Shown piece after piece: positions 26,986-37,354 of a DNA stretch of 64,000 nucleotides (position 1 is the first letter of the stretch; every line of letters begins with the position of its first letter). This DNA comes from Verrucomicrobiota bacterium. Lineage in GTDB: Bacteria; Verrucomicrobiota; Verrucomicrobiia; CAIQCK01. The notes under the pieces are model-generated. The model made no database searches. It was not told the origin of the DNA and saw only the letters and a list, made by a program, of their open reading frames with translations. The stretch is taken from the NCBI GenBank assembly GCA_016235595.1, contig JACRJX010000040.1, forward strand, positions 186,001 to 250,000, written 5' to 3'. The translations under genes were made by a program, and so were the position numbers.

Positions 26986-29310
26986 ATGAACAATAACTTC
27001 CAAAGAACAATCGGCCTCACCCTTGGCGCGAAACAGCAGATCGGACGCACCCTCACGCTGGCGCTTGTGATGGCCATCGCATCGCCCGCACTGCTGGTCG
27101 CCGTCCCGGATGCAAAGGAATCGCCTCACCGAATGACAGTGAGCGGCAAGGAGGCTGCGGTTCCGCGCGAATATGTTCCGCCGCTGGTGAGCAACGGGAG
27201 CATTTCGATGCTCGTTGACTATCAAGGAGGCCAGGCTCAGCGCGCGTATAATCACATGACGCCCGGCATCTGGTGGGCGGGACGGCGATACGGGCCGCCG
27301 AATGACCAACTGATTCCCTTTGGCCATTTCGAGCAGGAACTGAGCGTTGATGGCAAGAAGTGCGGGCCACCGGCGACGTGGACCCAAACACTGGACACGA
27401 AAGCTGCGGTAGTGACCTGCCGAAATGATTACAGCAACGGCCTGTCGGTTGAGACAACAGTGTTCACTCCCCTTGCCCACGATCTGGTTGTCATCAAGAA
27501 AAGGTTCACCGCGAAAAACGCCGACGTCCGTTCGGTTCGTGCGACGTTCAAATACCAATTCACGCCGCCGGGAAACGAAAACCGAGTCCCGAGGCGCGTC
27601 ACGGCCACCTGCGAGTCAAACGAAACAACCCACAGCACCGAGTTTCGGTATCAAGCGGATGGTCATCGCCTGTGCTCCGGCATTGTTTCTCTATTCACTG
27701 ACAAACCAAGCACTACTACCATCGACAAACAGGCGGTCGCGTTGACGTCCAACATCACGCTCGATGCCGCCAAGCCAGTGGAAGTGACGACTTACCTGCT
27801 GTTCGCAGACACACTCGACGGGAACGGCCATTCGGGACGGGCGGCCAATCTGCGTGAGCTGGCGCGGCGCGAGGGCTTTGACGGTCTGCTCGCCGCGCAC
27901 CGAAAAGCATGGGCAGCGTATTGGGACGAATCTTATGTGCGTATCCCCAGCCAGCAGTTGGAAAAAGCCTACTGCACCGCGCAATATCATTTGCGGGCCA
28001 ACGCGACGAAATGGTCGTTCCCTGTCGGCATCTTCAACACGCATTGGGCGGGCCGGTTCTTCGGTTGGGATGAGATGTTCTGCTATCAGGCGCTGGTCAG
28101 CAGCAATCATCGCGACATTGCGCGGCGCTGTCCGGAGTTCAGAGCTGCGGGGCTGCAAAAAGCGCTCTATCGGGCCAGTCATTACGGAAAGCCGGGAACG
28201 TATGGCGCGCGTTTTCCGTGGGAGGCGCTGGAGGACGGTTCCGAGGCGGCGCCGCCCGGCTTCTGGATGGAGCACGTGTTCCACATGTCGAACATCGCGC
28301 TGTCGGCGTGGTTCCAGTACCTCTATACCGATGATGCGGACTATCTCAACAAAACGGGTTACCCGGTGATCAAGGAGTGCGCGCGGTTCTTTCTCGCCAA
28401 TATGGTTTACGAAGCGCCGGACGGCGGGATGTTCATCGGCAAATGCACCGACCTGGAGCGAATCGGTCCCGCGCGGCAGAATCCCTTCATGACTTCCTGC
28501 GGCGCAATCTACACGATGGAAGCAGCAGCGCAGGCGGCCGCACGCCTCAAAACCGACGACACGGAAGCCGCGGCATGGAAACACGCCGCCGCGAAACTGC
28601 GCGAGTCACTACCGCACGATGGCGACCGGTATTTGCCCTACGCGGGCTGCAAGGAAGAGAGCGTGGCATCGCTGGGCGGACTCTTCCCCTACCCCTTGTT
28701 TGACGAGACCGACGCGCGCCAACGAAATGCCGTTTATCATTTCGTCACCAATGGCAGGGCGTCCGGGAATATGTATCCGGTGGGCCAGTCGGTTTGCGCG
28801 TGGTATGCGGGATGGATGGCCGCCGCGCTGGCCGCGCTGGGCGACAGAACCGAACCGATCAAGCTGCTGGATGAAGCAGCAGCGGGCGCGGGCTGTTTCG
28901 GGGAGATGTTCGAGATCAACGAGCCCAAGGTGTCCATGCATCCGTGGTTCTCGACCGCGTCAGGAAACGTCGTCTACGCGCTGAACCAGATGCTTGTGCA
29001 GAGCCGCGGCGACGAGATTCGGATTGCGCCTGCTGTCCCTGAAAAGTGGAAAGACTGTTCATTCAAACTCGCCTGCCACGGTAATCTCGCGGTAGAAGTT
29101 GTCGTGAAAGGCGGACGCCTTGCGAAGCTGATGCTCCTGCCAAACGACGCCAATGCCGGGCATCGGCGGACGTTGACCCTACTGTCGCATTGGGTCGGCA
29201 AGGGTTCACTCAATAACGCAGCCGTCAAGTCCGTGAAGGAAGAAGGACAGGTCGTGCGGGTCGCCGTTGACTTCAAGGGCCCGACGAATTTGATCGGAGA
29301 CACGAAATGA
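26986..29310 (+). CDS. Secreted six-hairpin glycosidase (GH95/GH65-like clan)
   Basis: A 774-residue protein with a signal peptide (about 1-33), an N-terminal beta-sandwich (about 40-290) and an (alpha/alpha)6 barrel (about 300-680), closed by a beta domain with LVQSRGDEIRIAPAVPEKW, a phrase typical of GH95 and related families. WAGRFFGWDEMF and PWEALEDGSE carry candidate catalytic acids. A fucosidase, galactosidase or rhamnosidase role is possible; the family cannot be fixed by eye. The ATG at 26986 is chosen since the upstream in-frame region is the promoter. It is the first gene of a four-gene unit. Confidence 0.78.
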   Translation: MNNNFQRTIGLTLGAKQQIGRTLTLALVMAIASPALLVAVPDAKESPHRMTVSGKEAAVPREYVPPLVSNGSISMLVDYQGGQAQRAYNHMTPGIWWAGRRYGPPNDQLIPFGHFEQELSVDGKKCGPPATWTQTLDTKAAVVTCRNDYSNGLSVETTVFTPLAHDLVVIKKRFTAKNADVRSVRATFKYQFTPPGNENRVPRRVTATCESNETTHSTEFRYQADGHRLCSGIVSLFTDKPSTTTIDKQAVALTSNITLDAAKPVEVTTYLLFADTLDGNGHSGRAANLRELARREGFDGLLAAHRKAWAAYWDESYVRIPSQQLEKAYCTAQYHLRANATKWSFPVGIFNTHWAGRFFGWDEMFCYQALVSSNHRDIARRCPEFRAAGLQKALYRASHYGKPGTYGARFPWEALEDGSEAAPPGFWMEHVFHMSNIALSAWFQYLYTDDADYLNKTGYPVIKECARFFLANMVYEAPDGGMFIGKCTDLERIGPARQNPFMTSCGAIYTMEAAAQAAARLKTDDTEAAAWKHAAAKLRESLPHDGDRYLPYAGCKEESVASLGGLFPYPLFDETDARQRNAVYHFVTNGRASGNMYPVGQSVCAWYAGWMAAALAALGDRTEPIKLLDEAAAGAGCFGEMFEINEPKVSMHPWFSTASGNVVYALNQMLVQSRGDEIRIAPAVPEKWKDCSFKLACHGNLAVEVVVKGGRLAKLMLLPNDANAGHRRTLTLLSHWVGKGSLNNAAVKSVKEEGQVVRVAVDFKGPTNLIGDTK

Positions 29311-32300
29311 AATACATGATGATTTGCAGCCTTGTGCTGGGGTCGGTTCTCGCCGCAGCGCACGCGGATGTTTACACGCTGAAAGACCAAAAGGTCGAGG
29401 TGGCCATCGACGCCAAAGGCAACCTGCTTTCGCTCAAGAACCTGCAAACCGGCCACGATTACGCCAGCGGCAAACCGCTCTGGCGGCTCTATTTCGACCG
29501 CAAAGACGGGCAAAAGGAAAACGAGGTGACTGCGCCCGATAATGCGCCCACGATCCGCCAGCAAGACAATCGCATCGAGCTCAGCTACGGAACGCTGAAG
29601 ACCCGCGGCGGCAACGTTCACATGAAGATGACCCTGACTGTCCGGCTGGAGGACGGGCAGGTGCGATTCGGTTCCAAAATTTCCAACGAGGAGCCGCACA
29701 CGATCATTCGCGAACTGCACTACCCGCTGGTGGGCGATTGCCGGCTGCCTGCCGATCACCGGTTGTTGACGACGCAACGCGGCGGGCAGCTCTTCCCCGA
29801 CCCGCGGAAGCAGATTCTCTCCGCCGGCAACAATCCGCCTTATGCAGCTCCTTCACAGTTCTACCGCCAGATGGACCTGAAATATCCCGGCCCCACGTCG
29901 GCAAATTGCTTTGCGTTGGTCGGCACCACACAGGGGTTGTATCTCGCCAGCCACGACCCGACGTTTCAGGACACATGGCACGGGCTGCGCGTTTACCCGG
30001 AAGCGTCGGGGGCATGGACTGCGCTGGAGGCCGGGCTCTACAAATATCCGAACTGCATGAAGGGGCAGTCGTGGTCGTGCGACGCCAACATCATCGCGCC
30101 CTACTCGGGCAGTTGGCATCAAACCTCCAAACTCTACCGCAAATGGGCCGACACCTGGTGGCGCCAGCGCGAAGTGCCGCCGTGGGTGCGCAGGATGAAG
30201 AGCTGGCAGCGCATCATTTTCACGCACCAGTATGGGGAGCAGTTCTTCACGTTCGCTGATCTGAACGGCCGGATACGCAAGGCAGGCTCAAGCGTCGGCG
30301 TCGAAAACGTGCTGGCGTTTGGCTGGTGGAAGGCCGGCATGGACAACGGTTACCCGGACTCTTATTGGGTGACCGACGCCGCCCAGGGAGGCGACAAGGC
30401 ATGGGCCGGCGCTATCGAGGATTTCCGGAAAAAAGGCGGCCGGCTGATGCTCTACTTCAACGGGAAGCTGATCGATATCGAAAGCGCGTTCTACCGCGAC
30501 GGCGACGGCAAGAACGTCTGCTACCACGACAACACCGGCGCGTATTACACCGAGCAATACCGATTCAAAGGACTCGGCACCTTCACCGGCTACTACAACG
30601 CCCGCACCTTTGTCGTAGCTGATACACGCCGCGAGTCGTGGCGCAAATGGCTGCTGCGAATGGCGGATCGCGCCATCAGCTTCGGCGTGGACAGCGTGTT
30701 CTACGACCAGCTGGGCTACGGCGAGGCGGCCTCGAACTGGGACCTCAGCGGCGAATTCGCGGTTCCAAACACCCGCGTGATCGCCGACAAGGCGGACACG
30801 TTGAAAATGATCCACGATTATCTGGATAAGAAAACCAGCCCCGACTTCGCGCTTGGCACGGAGCATTTCACGGACGTGACGGCGCAGCACGTGGACTATA
30901 TCCACAACATCACCGGCGCAACGGGGCCGACGGACTTCACGGAGTGGGTTCGCTACACCTTCCCGGAGGTCGTCCTGTCGGAGCGCGAGATTCGCGACGA
31001 CACCGACATCCCGCGCCGCGTGAATCACGCCGTGCTCAAGGGTCTGCGCAACGACATTGAAATCTACCGCTGCCGCGACCTGATCGACAAGACGCCCACC
31101 TACCAGCGCTATCTCGCGCAGGTCAACAAGCTCAAGGACAAGCATGCCGACCTGCTGTTGCTCGGCCGTTACAAGGACACGGATGGATTTGTGAACGAGA
31201 ACCCGAAGGTGGACGCCCGCTGTTTCATCAACGGAAACCGCATGGCGGTTGTGGCGACGCAGGTTTCTCCCAAGCCGGCCACCACCTGCATTCGCGTGCC
31301 CGGATACTCATTCCTGGAATCAAGCAGTCTCGGCGATGTGAAACTGGACGACGCGCCTGACGGCGGCAAGTCCGTGCGCCTGGGCCAACACGGTCTCGCA
31401 ATCCTCGTTTACCAGAAGACCAATTCCACCATCGCCCCCACTGACCAGCAACTGCGCACGAAGGCCGAGGAGGCATGGCGCGCCGCTTGGGATCGTTTCT
31501 ACGACGACCGCACGCACCTCTTCTACGATTTCGTTTGCAGTTATGACCCGGCAAAACGCCTGGCCGCGCTGCCGACGTCGAAGGAAACCAGCCAGCAGTT
31601 TCCAAACCCCAACGGATGGGGCACGGGCATGGAGGATTGCGCGATCAGCGGCGGCTTGATGATGTCCATGGTCTGCGACCGGTTTGCGGCCACCGGCGAT
31701 CCCAAGCTGCGCGCGTCCGCCAGGAAAATCTTCGAGGGTCTGGCTTTGCTGGGAACGCTCAGTCCATCCGAGGGTTTCGTAATTCGCGGCGTCTGCCCCA
31801 GCGACAAACAATCGCACTATTGCGAGAGTTCCCGCGACCAATACACCTGGCACGTCTATGGCCTGTGGCGCTATTACCATTCCCCTCTCTGCCAACCGGC
31901 GGAAAAGGCCGCGATCAGAAAGATCATCACCGCCATTTGTTCCCGGCTGGAGCGCAATGTGGTAGCCGCGAACAACTACTGCATTGGGAAGGAAACTGGC
32001 ACCTTCGACGGCTTGGTGGACAAGATGTGGGAGACCCTGGCGCATGAAATAGCGCGCCTGCCGATGATCTACGCCATCGGCGCGGATGTGACCGGCGACA
32101 GTCACTGGGCGGACCTCGCCCGCCGCTACAGTCCCGAAGCGGCTGTGAAATCCAAAGAACAGTCCACGAAGATTCCTTACGCACTGCTGCAACAGCAGAC
32201 TTCGTTGGAAGTGCTCTATCAACTGGAGAAATCGCCGGAGTTGAAGAAGCAGTGGCTGGAGGCAATGCTGTTGGTCGCCGACCGCGCCAAGGTGTTTTTC

Positions 32301-32621
32301 ACCAAGTGCCTCAAATACCAGCCTCCGACAGGCAACGCGTTCTGGTTCGATTGGCGGGCGTGGGGCTTCCACAAGTCTGCAATCTACAAGGTGCCCAACC
32401 GGCCCGAGGCCATCCTCATGGAAGACCGCACCATCCGTGAGCCTGCCGAGGCAGCGCTGGTGCAACTGTTCTGTCCACAGCCGTCACTGACGCCAGAGCA
32501 ACTCGCGCTGATGAAGCAGATGATCGCCCAGGTGGATTACGACAAGGTCGTTTTCTACGGGCACTACTACACGCAGGCCGTGTATTGGCGCGCGGTGCGA
32601 TGCGGACTTCTCAAGCCATGA
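29307..32621 (+). CDS. Large secreted DUF6259-type protein with C-terminal alpha-helical domain
   Basis: 1104 residues, starting with an ATG that overlaps the previous stop. A signal peptide (about 1-21) is followed by a DUF6259-like part (about 25-700) with an N-terminal beta-sandwich and a TIM-barrel region (FGWWKAGMDNGYPDSYW, LMLYFNGKLID, VDSVFYDQLGYGEA). From about 710 on the sequence is helical and resembles an (alpha/alpha) toroid of the kind found in lyases and glycosidases. D/E pairs suggest glycosidase activity, but no substrate can be named. Confidence 0.75.
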   Translation: MKYMMICSLVLGSVLAAAHADVYTLKDQKVEVAIDAKGNLLSLKNLQTGHDYASGKPLWRLYFDRKDGQKENEVTAPDNAPTIRQQDNRIELSYGTLKTRGGNVHMKMTLTVRLEDGQVRFGSKISNEEPHTIIRELHYPLVGDCRLPADHRLLTTQRGGQLFPDPRKQILSAGNNPPYAAPSQFYRQMDLKYPGPTSANCFALVGTTQGLYLASHDPTFQDTWHGLRVYPEASGAWTALEAGLYKYPNCMKGQSWSCDANIIAPYSGSWHQTSKLYRKWADTWWRQREVPPWVRRMKSWQRIIFTHQYGEQFFTFADLNGRIRKAGSSVGVENVLAFGWWKAGMDNGYPDSYWVTDAAQGGDKAWAGAIEDFRKKGGRLMLYFNGKLIDIESAFYRDGDGKNVCYHDNTGAYYTEQYRFKGLGTFTGYYNARTFVVADTRRESWRKWLLRMADRAISFGVDSVFYDQLGYGEAASNWDLSGEFAVPNTRVIADKADTLKMIHDYLDKKTSPDFALGTEHFTDVTAQHVDYIHNITGATGPTDFTEWVRYTFPEVVLSEREIRDDTDIPRRVNHAVLKGLRNDIEIYRCRDLIDKTPTYQRYLAQVNKLKDKHADLLLLGRYKDTDGFVNENPKVDARCFINGNRMAVVATQVSPKPATTCIRVPGYSFLESSSLGDVKLDDAPDGGKSVRLGQHGLAILVYQKTNSTIAPTDQQLRTKAEEAWRAAWDRFYDDRTHLFYDFVCSYDPAKRLAALPTSKETSQQFPNPNGWGTGMEDCAISGGLMMSMVCDRFAATGDPKLRASARKIFEGLALLGTLSPSEGFVIRGVCPSDKQSHYCESSRDQYTWHVYGLWRYYHSPLCQPAEKAAIRKIITAICSRLERNVVAANNYCIGKETGTFDGLVDKMWETLAHEIARLPMIYAIGADVTGDSHWADLARRYSPEAAVKSKEQSTKIPYALLQQQTSLEVLYQLEKSPELKKQWLEAMLLVADRAKVFFTKCLKYQPPTGNAFWFDWRAWGFHKSAIYKVPNRPEAILMEDRTIREPAEAALVQLFCPQPSLTPEQLALMKQMIAQVDYDKVVFYGHYYTQAVYWRAVRCGLLKP

Positions 32622-32702
32622 AACTTTTTTAGCGACGACGCTGCCAACCGCCAGCAGTCTGTGGTCGGCGGAAACATCACACGTGGAATTCATCATAGGA
32701 CC

Positions 32703-34235
32703 ATGAACATGGACATCCAAAAGCTTAGACTGTTCGCGACCGCGTGTTTGCTGGGCAGTGCGCTGGCCGTTTGCGCGGACGACGCCTGCGTGGTGGTGCG
32801 TCCAAATAATACCGGGGAGGCACTCATCAATCCCGGCATGGGTTGGGTTTGTTTTCATTACTCCAACCGGCTCTGGGCATACGGCTCCAGACTGCGGCCG
32901 GGTGATACGCTCGACTGGTTCCCGGGCGCGTCAGTCGTCTATTTCCGCCTGCCGTGGTGCTATCTCGAGCCCGAGGAGGGCAAATTCCGCTGGGACCTGA
33001 TTGACTCCTATGCGGCGTCATGGATCGCCCAAGGCAAGAGAATCGCGCTGCGGGTGACCGCGTGCGAAAACCGCTTCCGCTACGCCACGCCTGAATGGGT
33101 GCAGAAAGCGGGAGCAAAGGGACTCGACTACCGCTTTTCAACGATCGGGAAACCAGCGGAAGAGATGCTGTGGGAACCCGATTACCTGGATCCTGTATTT
33201 CTTAAGAAGCTGGACGGTTTCCTGGCTGCAATGGCCAAACGCTATAACGGCAATCCGTCGGTCGCTTTCATTGACATTGGCACTTTCGGCATGTGGGGCG
33301 AAGGCCACACGGGCGGGACTTCCAAATTGTCGCAGGAGGAGACCGACAAGCGGGTGAAGGTCCAGGTTGACCTCTACAAAAAACATTTTCCCGACACACT
33401 GCTGTGCATCAGTGATGACGTTGCCGGGGGTTCCCGTCCCGGCAACAGTTTTCCTTCCACGGACTACGCGTTTTCGAAGGGGGTCACATTTCGGGACGAC
33501 AGCATCCTTGTGCAGAAAGCGCCCAAGCAGTGGTATCACGCCGGCGTGGCGCAGACATTCTGGCCGACCTTGCCGGTCATTCTTGAGCACGAGCATTACG
33601 GGCTGTCGAAGGAACGGAACGCATGGGATCCCGCGCTGCTTTTGGAATCGGTCGAGCAGCACCACGCGAGTTACATGTCGATTCACTGGTGGCCCGACAA
33701 GTTTCTCAAGGAGAACCGCGATGTGGTCAACCGGATCAACCGGCGGCTGGGCTACCGGCTGGAATTGCGCGAAGCCGCGTTCCCACGCGAGGTTCGGGTG
33801 GGCGAGCCTTTCACGGTCAACACATCCTGGGCGAACGTCGGCGTCGCGCCATGCTACGCGGGTGGAAGTCTCGCCTTTACCCTTAAGAATCGCGATGGAA
33901 AGATCGTATGGCTCAGCGTGGACGAGACCTTTGATGCGCGCTCTCTGCCGGTCGCGCCAACTGGCCAGGCACGCGTCGTTTCGCATCCATCGGCTTGCAC
34001 GGTCGGCATCGTGACGCCGATTCCGGTCATCAACGATGGTGTGGTCAAGCACCTGAAGCAGACGGGGGATTATCCGTTCAGCGCGAACGTGCCGACGATC
34101 AAACCGGGCACCTACGGGCTATATGTCTCCGTCGGCAAACGGGACGGGTCACCGGTGATCGCACTGCCGCTTCCAAACGGTGACAAGGCGCGACGGTACA
34201 AGATCGGGGAAATCAAGGTGATCGGGACCAAGTAG
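32703..34235 (+). CDS. Secreted DUF4832-type glycosidase-like protein
   Basis: A 510-residue protein with a signal peptide (about 1-22). The N-terminal half looks like a GH42/GH5-type TIM barrel (NPGMGWVCFHY, FRLPWCYLEPEEGKFRW, SVAFIDIGTFGMWGEG), with E in GMWGEGH as a candidate acid/base. The C-terminal beta-sandwich (about 350-510, GYRLELREAAFPREVRVGE, SWANVGVAPCY) is DUF4832-like. The ATG at 32703 provides the signal peptide. It is the third gene of the 27-36 kb unit. Confidence 0.75.
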   Translation: MNMDIQKLRLFATACLLGSALAVCADDACVVVRPNNTGEALINPGMGWVCFHYSNRLWAYGSRLRPGDTLDWFPGASVVYFRLPWCYLEPEEGKFRWDLIDSYAASWIAQGKRIALRVTACENRFRYATPEWVQKAGAKGLDYRFSTIGKPAEEMLWEPDYLDPVFLKKLDGFLAAMAKRYNGNPSVAFIDIGTFGMWGEGHTGGTSKLSQEETDKRVKVQVDLYKKHFPDTLLCISDDVAGGSRPGNSFPSTDYAFSKGVTFRDDSILVQKAPKQWYHAGVAQTFWPTLPVILEHEHYGLSKERNAWDPALLLESVEQHHASYMSIHWWPDKFLKENRDVVNRINRRLGYRLELREAAFPREVRVGEPFTVNTSWANVGVAPCYAGGSLAFTLKNRDGKIVWLSVDETFDARSLPVAPTGQARVVSHPSACTVGIVTPIPVINDGVVKHLKQTGDYPFSANVPTIKPGTYGLYVSVGKRDGSPVIALPLPNGDKARRYKIGEIKVIGTK

Positions 34236-34245
34236 GGAGAAAACA

Positions 34246-36129
34246 ATGATGACTCCACATCTATTCACGAGAGTGCTCTTCTGTTCCCTGCTCGGCGTGT
34301 GCACGGCATGGGTGGCCGAGGCGGCCGAGTTCTATCAGGTGCGCGGCGGCATTCCCAACAGCCAGCATTACTTCAAGGTCAACACCTCCGGAAACCAATA
34401 CCTGTTCTTCATCGGCAACTCCGTGCTGGCAGGCACCGGCCTCAAGGACGCCAATCTCCGTTACTCCGCCCAGATGATGAAAGGCTTCAAGAAGCACTTT
34501 CCGCAAGCTGGCATGAATGAGACGCGACACATGCAGCCGGGCGGCAGTTGGTTCGGGCTGTTCCGTTGCAGCCGCGGGCAGGCGGTCTTCGGCGAAGTGA
34601 TTTGCAGCGGGCATCTGGCCATCCTCGACTTCGCCGCCGACGACCGCAACGCCGGCATCGCGCAGGTCAAAACGTCGCTCGAAGGACTGATCCGACAGAT
34701 CACGCTCTACCGCGCCACGCACAGCCGCATCCTCGTTTACACGCTGACGCCAGAGATGCTTCAGGCATACAAGGCAGGCAAGACCCCCGAGTATATCCGC
34801 GTCAGCGAAGAGATCGCCGCCCATTACGGCATCCCGAGCCTGAACCTCGCCCAATACGCCGCCGAGAAGATCATCGCCGGGGAAATCTCGTTTGAGAAAT
34901 TCTCCACCGACGGCATCAACCCGACCGACGCGGGCGCGAAGATTTACGCGGAGGCGGTTGCGAAGTTCATTGACGCGCTGATGGCCGCCAACCCCATTCC
35001 CGACAAGCCCAAGGCTTACAAACTGCCGCCGCCGTTATTCCCCGAGACCGACGACAACGGCCGCATCGTCGCCTACGAGGACCCGCAGGTGAAGTGCGGC
35101 GGCAACTGGAAGCCGGGCCAACCCAGCCCAATCGGCCCATTCCGCCACGTCCTCGTCTCCGCCGAACCCGGCGCTGCGCTGACTCTGAAGTTCAAAGGCT
35201 CTGAGATCGGCATCATCGACGTGGTGGACAAGGACAGCGCCGACTACGAATACGCCGTCGATGGCGCGCCGTTCCGTAAACTCGCCGCGCCGAAGGATGC
35301 AACCGGCCCAACGATGCGCCCGATTTCGCTAGCCAAGGGCTTGGACCGGAAACTTGAGCACGAACTTGTCCTCAAGCTCGCCTCGTCCGGCACCGCGCGA
35401 ATGGGTGGATTCCTGCTCAACGGCACCATCACCGACACCTTCGCCGGCATGAGCGCGCTGCAACGGATCGATGCCATCTACGCCACGATAGACCCGATCA
35501 AGTATCAGCCCCCGGCCGGCCGTTTCGCGAACATTCCCAAAACGATGAGCAAGCTGCGGGACGGCGGCGAACTGCGCATGGTGCTTCTGGGCGACAGCAT
35601 CATGGGCAACACCTCCGCCTCCTCGTTCGAACTGCTGCTCATGCGCGACTACCCGAAGTGCAAGATCGTCAAGATCGCCTCGCTGCGAGGTTCGACCGGC
35701 TGCACATACTATCGCGAGGAGAACCGCGTCCAGGACTACGTGCTGAAGCACAACCCCGACCTGCTGCTCATCGGCGGCATCTCCAACCGCGGCGACGCCG
35801 AGGCCGTCCGCTCGGTGATCCAACAAGTCCGCGCGAAGAAGCCCGATACGGAGGTGTTGCTGCTCACGCCTGTCTTCGGCGCGATGCGCGACGAGCACAT
35901 CCGCACATTCACGAGGGAGATTGACACGACCAAGAGCAACTTCCGCTGGAACATGCAGAAGGTTGCAGCAGAAGAGAAATGCGCCTTCTTCGATATGACC
36001 GGTCCATGGTGGGCGTATGTTCAGGAGAGCGGCAAGACCTACGGCTGGTTCATGGGCGACGCCGTGCATGCCAACGCACGCGGTTGCCAGATCATCGGCC
36101 GGTTGCTGGAGCTGTGGTTCAAGGAGTAG
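34246..36129 (+). CDS. Secreted protein with two tandem SGNH hydrolase domains
   Basis: A 627-residue protein with a signal peptide (about 1-27). Domain 1 (about 50-250) has FFIGNSVLAG with nucleophile S59 and DGINPTDAG as the Asp/His-region equivalent, although the final His is not obvious. A small beta-sandwich lies between (about 270-400). Domain 2 (about 440-627) has LLGDSIMGNT with S451, IGGISNRGD and DAVHANARG, a complete SGNH set. Carbohydrate esterase activity is likely for domain 2. Domain 1 may be degenerate. It follows the DUF4832 gene by 10 bp with an AGGGAG ribosome binding site. Confidence 0.82.
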   Translation: MMTPHLFTRVLFCSLLGVCTAWVAEAAEFYQVRGGIPNSQHYFKVNTSGNQYLFFIGNSVLAGTGLKDANLRYSAQMMKGFKKHFPQAGMNETRHMQPGGSWFGLFRCSRGQAVFGEVICSGHLAILDFAADDRNAGIAQVKTSLEGLIRQITLYRATHSRILVYTLTPEMLQAYKAGKTPEYIRVSEEIAAHYGIPSLNLAQYAAEKIIAGEISFEKFSTDGINPTDAGAKIYAEAVAKFIDALMAANPIPDKPKAYKLPPPLFPETDDNGRIVAYEDPQVKCGGNWKPGQPSPIGPFRHVLVSAEPGAALTLKFKGSEIGIIDVVDKDSADYEYAVDGAPFRKLAAPKDATGPTMRPISLAKGLDRKLEHELVLKLASSGTARMGGFLLNGTITDTFAGMSALQRIDAIYATIDPIKYQPPAGRFANIPKTMSKLRDGGELRMVLLGDSIMGNTSASSFELLLMRDYPKCKIVKIASLRGSTGCTYYREENRVQDYVLKHNPDLLLIGGISNRGDAEAVRSVIQQVRAKKPDTEVLLLTPVFGAMRDEHIRTFTREIDTTKSNFRWNMQKVAAEEKCAFFDMTGPWWAYVQESGKTYGWFMGDAVHANARGCQIIGRLLELWFKE

Positions 36130-36529
36130 AAAAGCCGTCCAACAACTCGAACCGCCAGATGTGATGTTGTAGGCCCGGCCCCCTGACCGGGCGAGGCTTT
36201 CTTTGTCGAAGCGCCGCGTGAGGGCACGCGTCCCACATCGGAATCCACATTCCACGGTTTCTTCAACAGCTTCCAAAGCCTGTAGCGCAATCAAAGCTGA
36301 TTGCAGGCAGTTCCACCTTTGTATAACATTGCTCCACAAGTTATTCTTGGAAGCGGAACGGGCGCAGGAGACCCAGACTGGAGCTTCTGTATGGGAGTAA
36401 AAACGCTTCGGAACAACAGACTGGCAAGATGACTACACCATCTTAACATGAGTTATACTATATGCGCTCATGGCTTAAAGCTCATGTGCGGGGCATAACG
36501 TGTTAGATGAAGACAAGAATTCGTCGGGG
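36130..36529. other. 400-bp gap entering the low-GC island
   Basis: No gene is supported here. GCCCGG (36173-36178) and CCGGGC (36187-36192) form a hairpin followed by a weak T-rich stretch, a possible terminator for the 27-36 kb unit. From about 36290 the GC content drops. Positions 36440-36507 fold into an imperfect palindrome ending GTTAGAT (see findings). Confidence 0.5.
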
Positions 36530-37303
36530 ATGACGAGGATTAACGTGAACACGCCGACACGATACTCAATATGCCTGATCATCGCGGTCATTTGCGTAGT
36601 CACATCTTTATCGTGTCAGCCGACGTCGGAGAGTCAAAACAACCACAATCCGCCCAAAACCGTCGCCACCAAACCTGCTGCTGATGATAGTCAGTCCATG
36701 ACAGCTAAAGCTGATTCCCCGGGACTTCCACGCGTGAAACACGAGCGAATGGATCTGGTTTCGTTGGTGAACGACATAGCCTCAAAAAGACGCTTGGAAC
36801 TGGAGTCGCTTCGTAACAGACCGCCGCTGCCTGCGTCGGCCGATTCCAATACGGTTCATGTAGCGGCAGGGCCGTACCAGTCAGAACTGCGTGTGAGAAT
36901 AGATGGCAAGATCATGTCACAAGAAGAAGCCCTGCCCCAGATATTGGAATACCTCTGGCATGATGATAAGGAAAAGCTGATCGAGGCGGTCGACGCTTTG
37001 AGGGTCTTTGAGACATCAATTGCAGACACCGTGGTGATCGACCGCTTGATTCAGTTGTATCGCGACACTGCTTCCCCAAAAGAAACGATTGATTTCTTCT
37101 TGAACAAGAATGAAGGAGACAATCTGGACTTAAAACTCGCAATTATTCTGACGATCGCAGCCAGCAAGGACAAGCGGAAGGACGTGGTGCTTGAGGAGGC
37201 GGAAAAAGACATTAATCACACCGTAAGGAAGCTGGCATACATAGTGAAACACAAGATCCCATATTCGCCTCACACTCGAAGTGCCGCAGACGAGGTGCAA
37301 TAA
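36530..37303 (+). CDS. Putative lipoprotein of unknown function
   Basis: A 257-residue protein with an N-terminal hydrophobic stretch ending TSLSCQ, a lipobox-like site, followed by a flexible S/N/P/K-rich linker (about 32-75) and a globular helical domain (about 80-245). No family is recognised. The base composition is clearly lower in GC than the glycosidase genes around it. The ATG at 36530 is chosen so the signal peptide is N-terminal; a GTG ten codons upstream is also open. The next gene follows 52 bp downstream. Confidence 0.6.
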   Translation: MTRINVNTPTRYSICLIIAVICVVTSLSCQPTSESQNNHNPPKTVATKPAADDSQSMTAKADSPGLPRVKHERMDLVSLVNDIASKRRLELESLRNRPPLPASADSNTVHVAAGPYQSELRVRIDGKIMSQEEALPQILEYLWHDDKEKLIEAVDALRVFETSIADTVVIDRLIQLYRDTASPKETIDFFLNKNEGDNLDLKLAIILTIAASKDKRKDVVLEEAEKDINHTVRKLAYIVKHKIPYSPHTRSAADEVQ

Positions 37304-37354
37304 TATTTGTCGCTCACGTCATGGACCAAGAATAGCTGCAACGGGATTCTCAAA

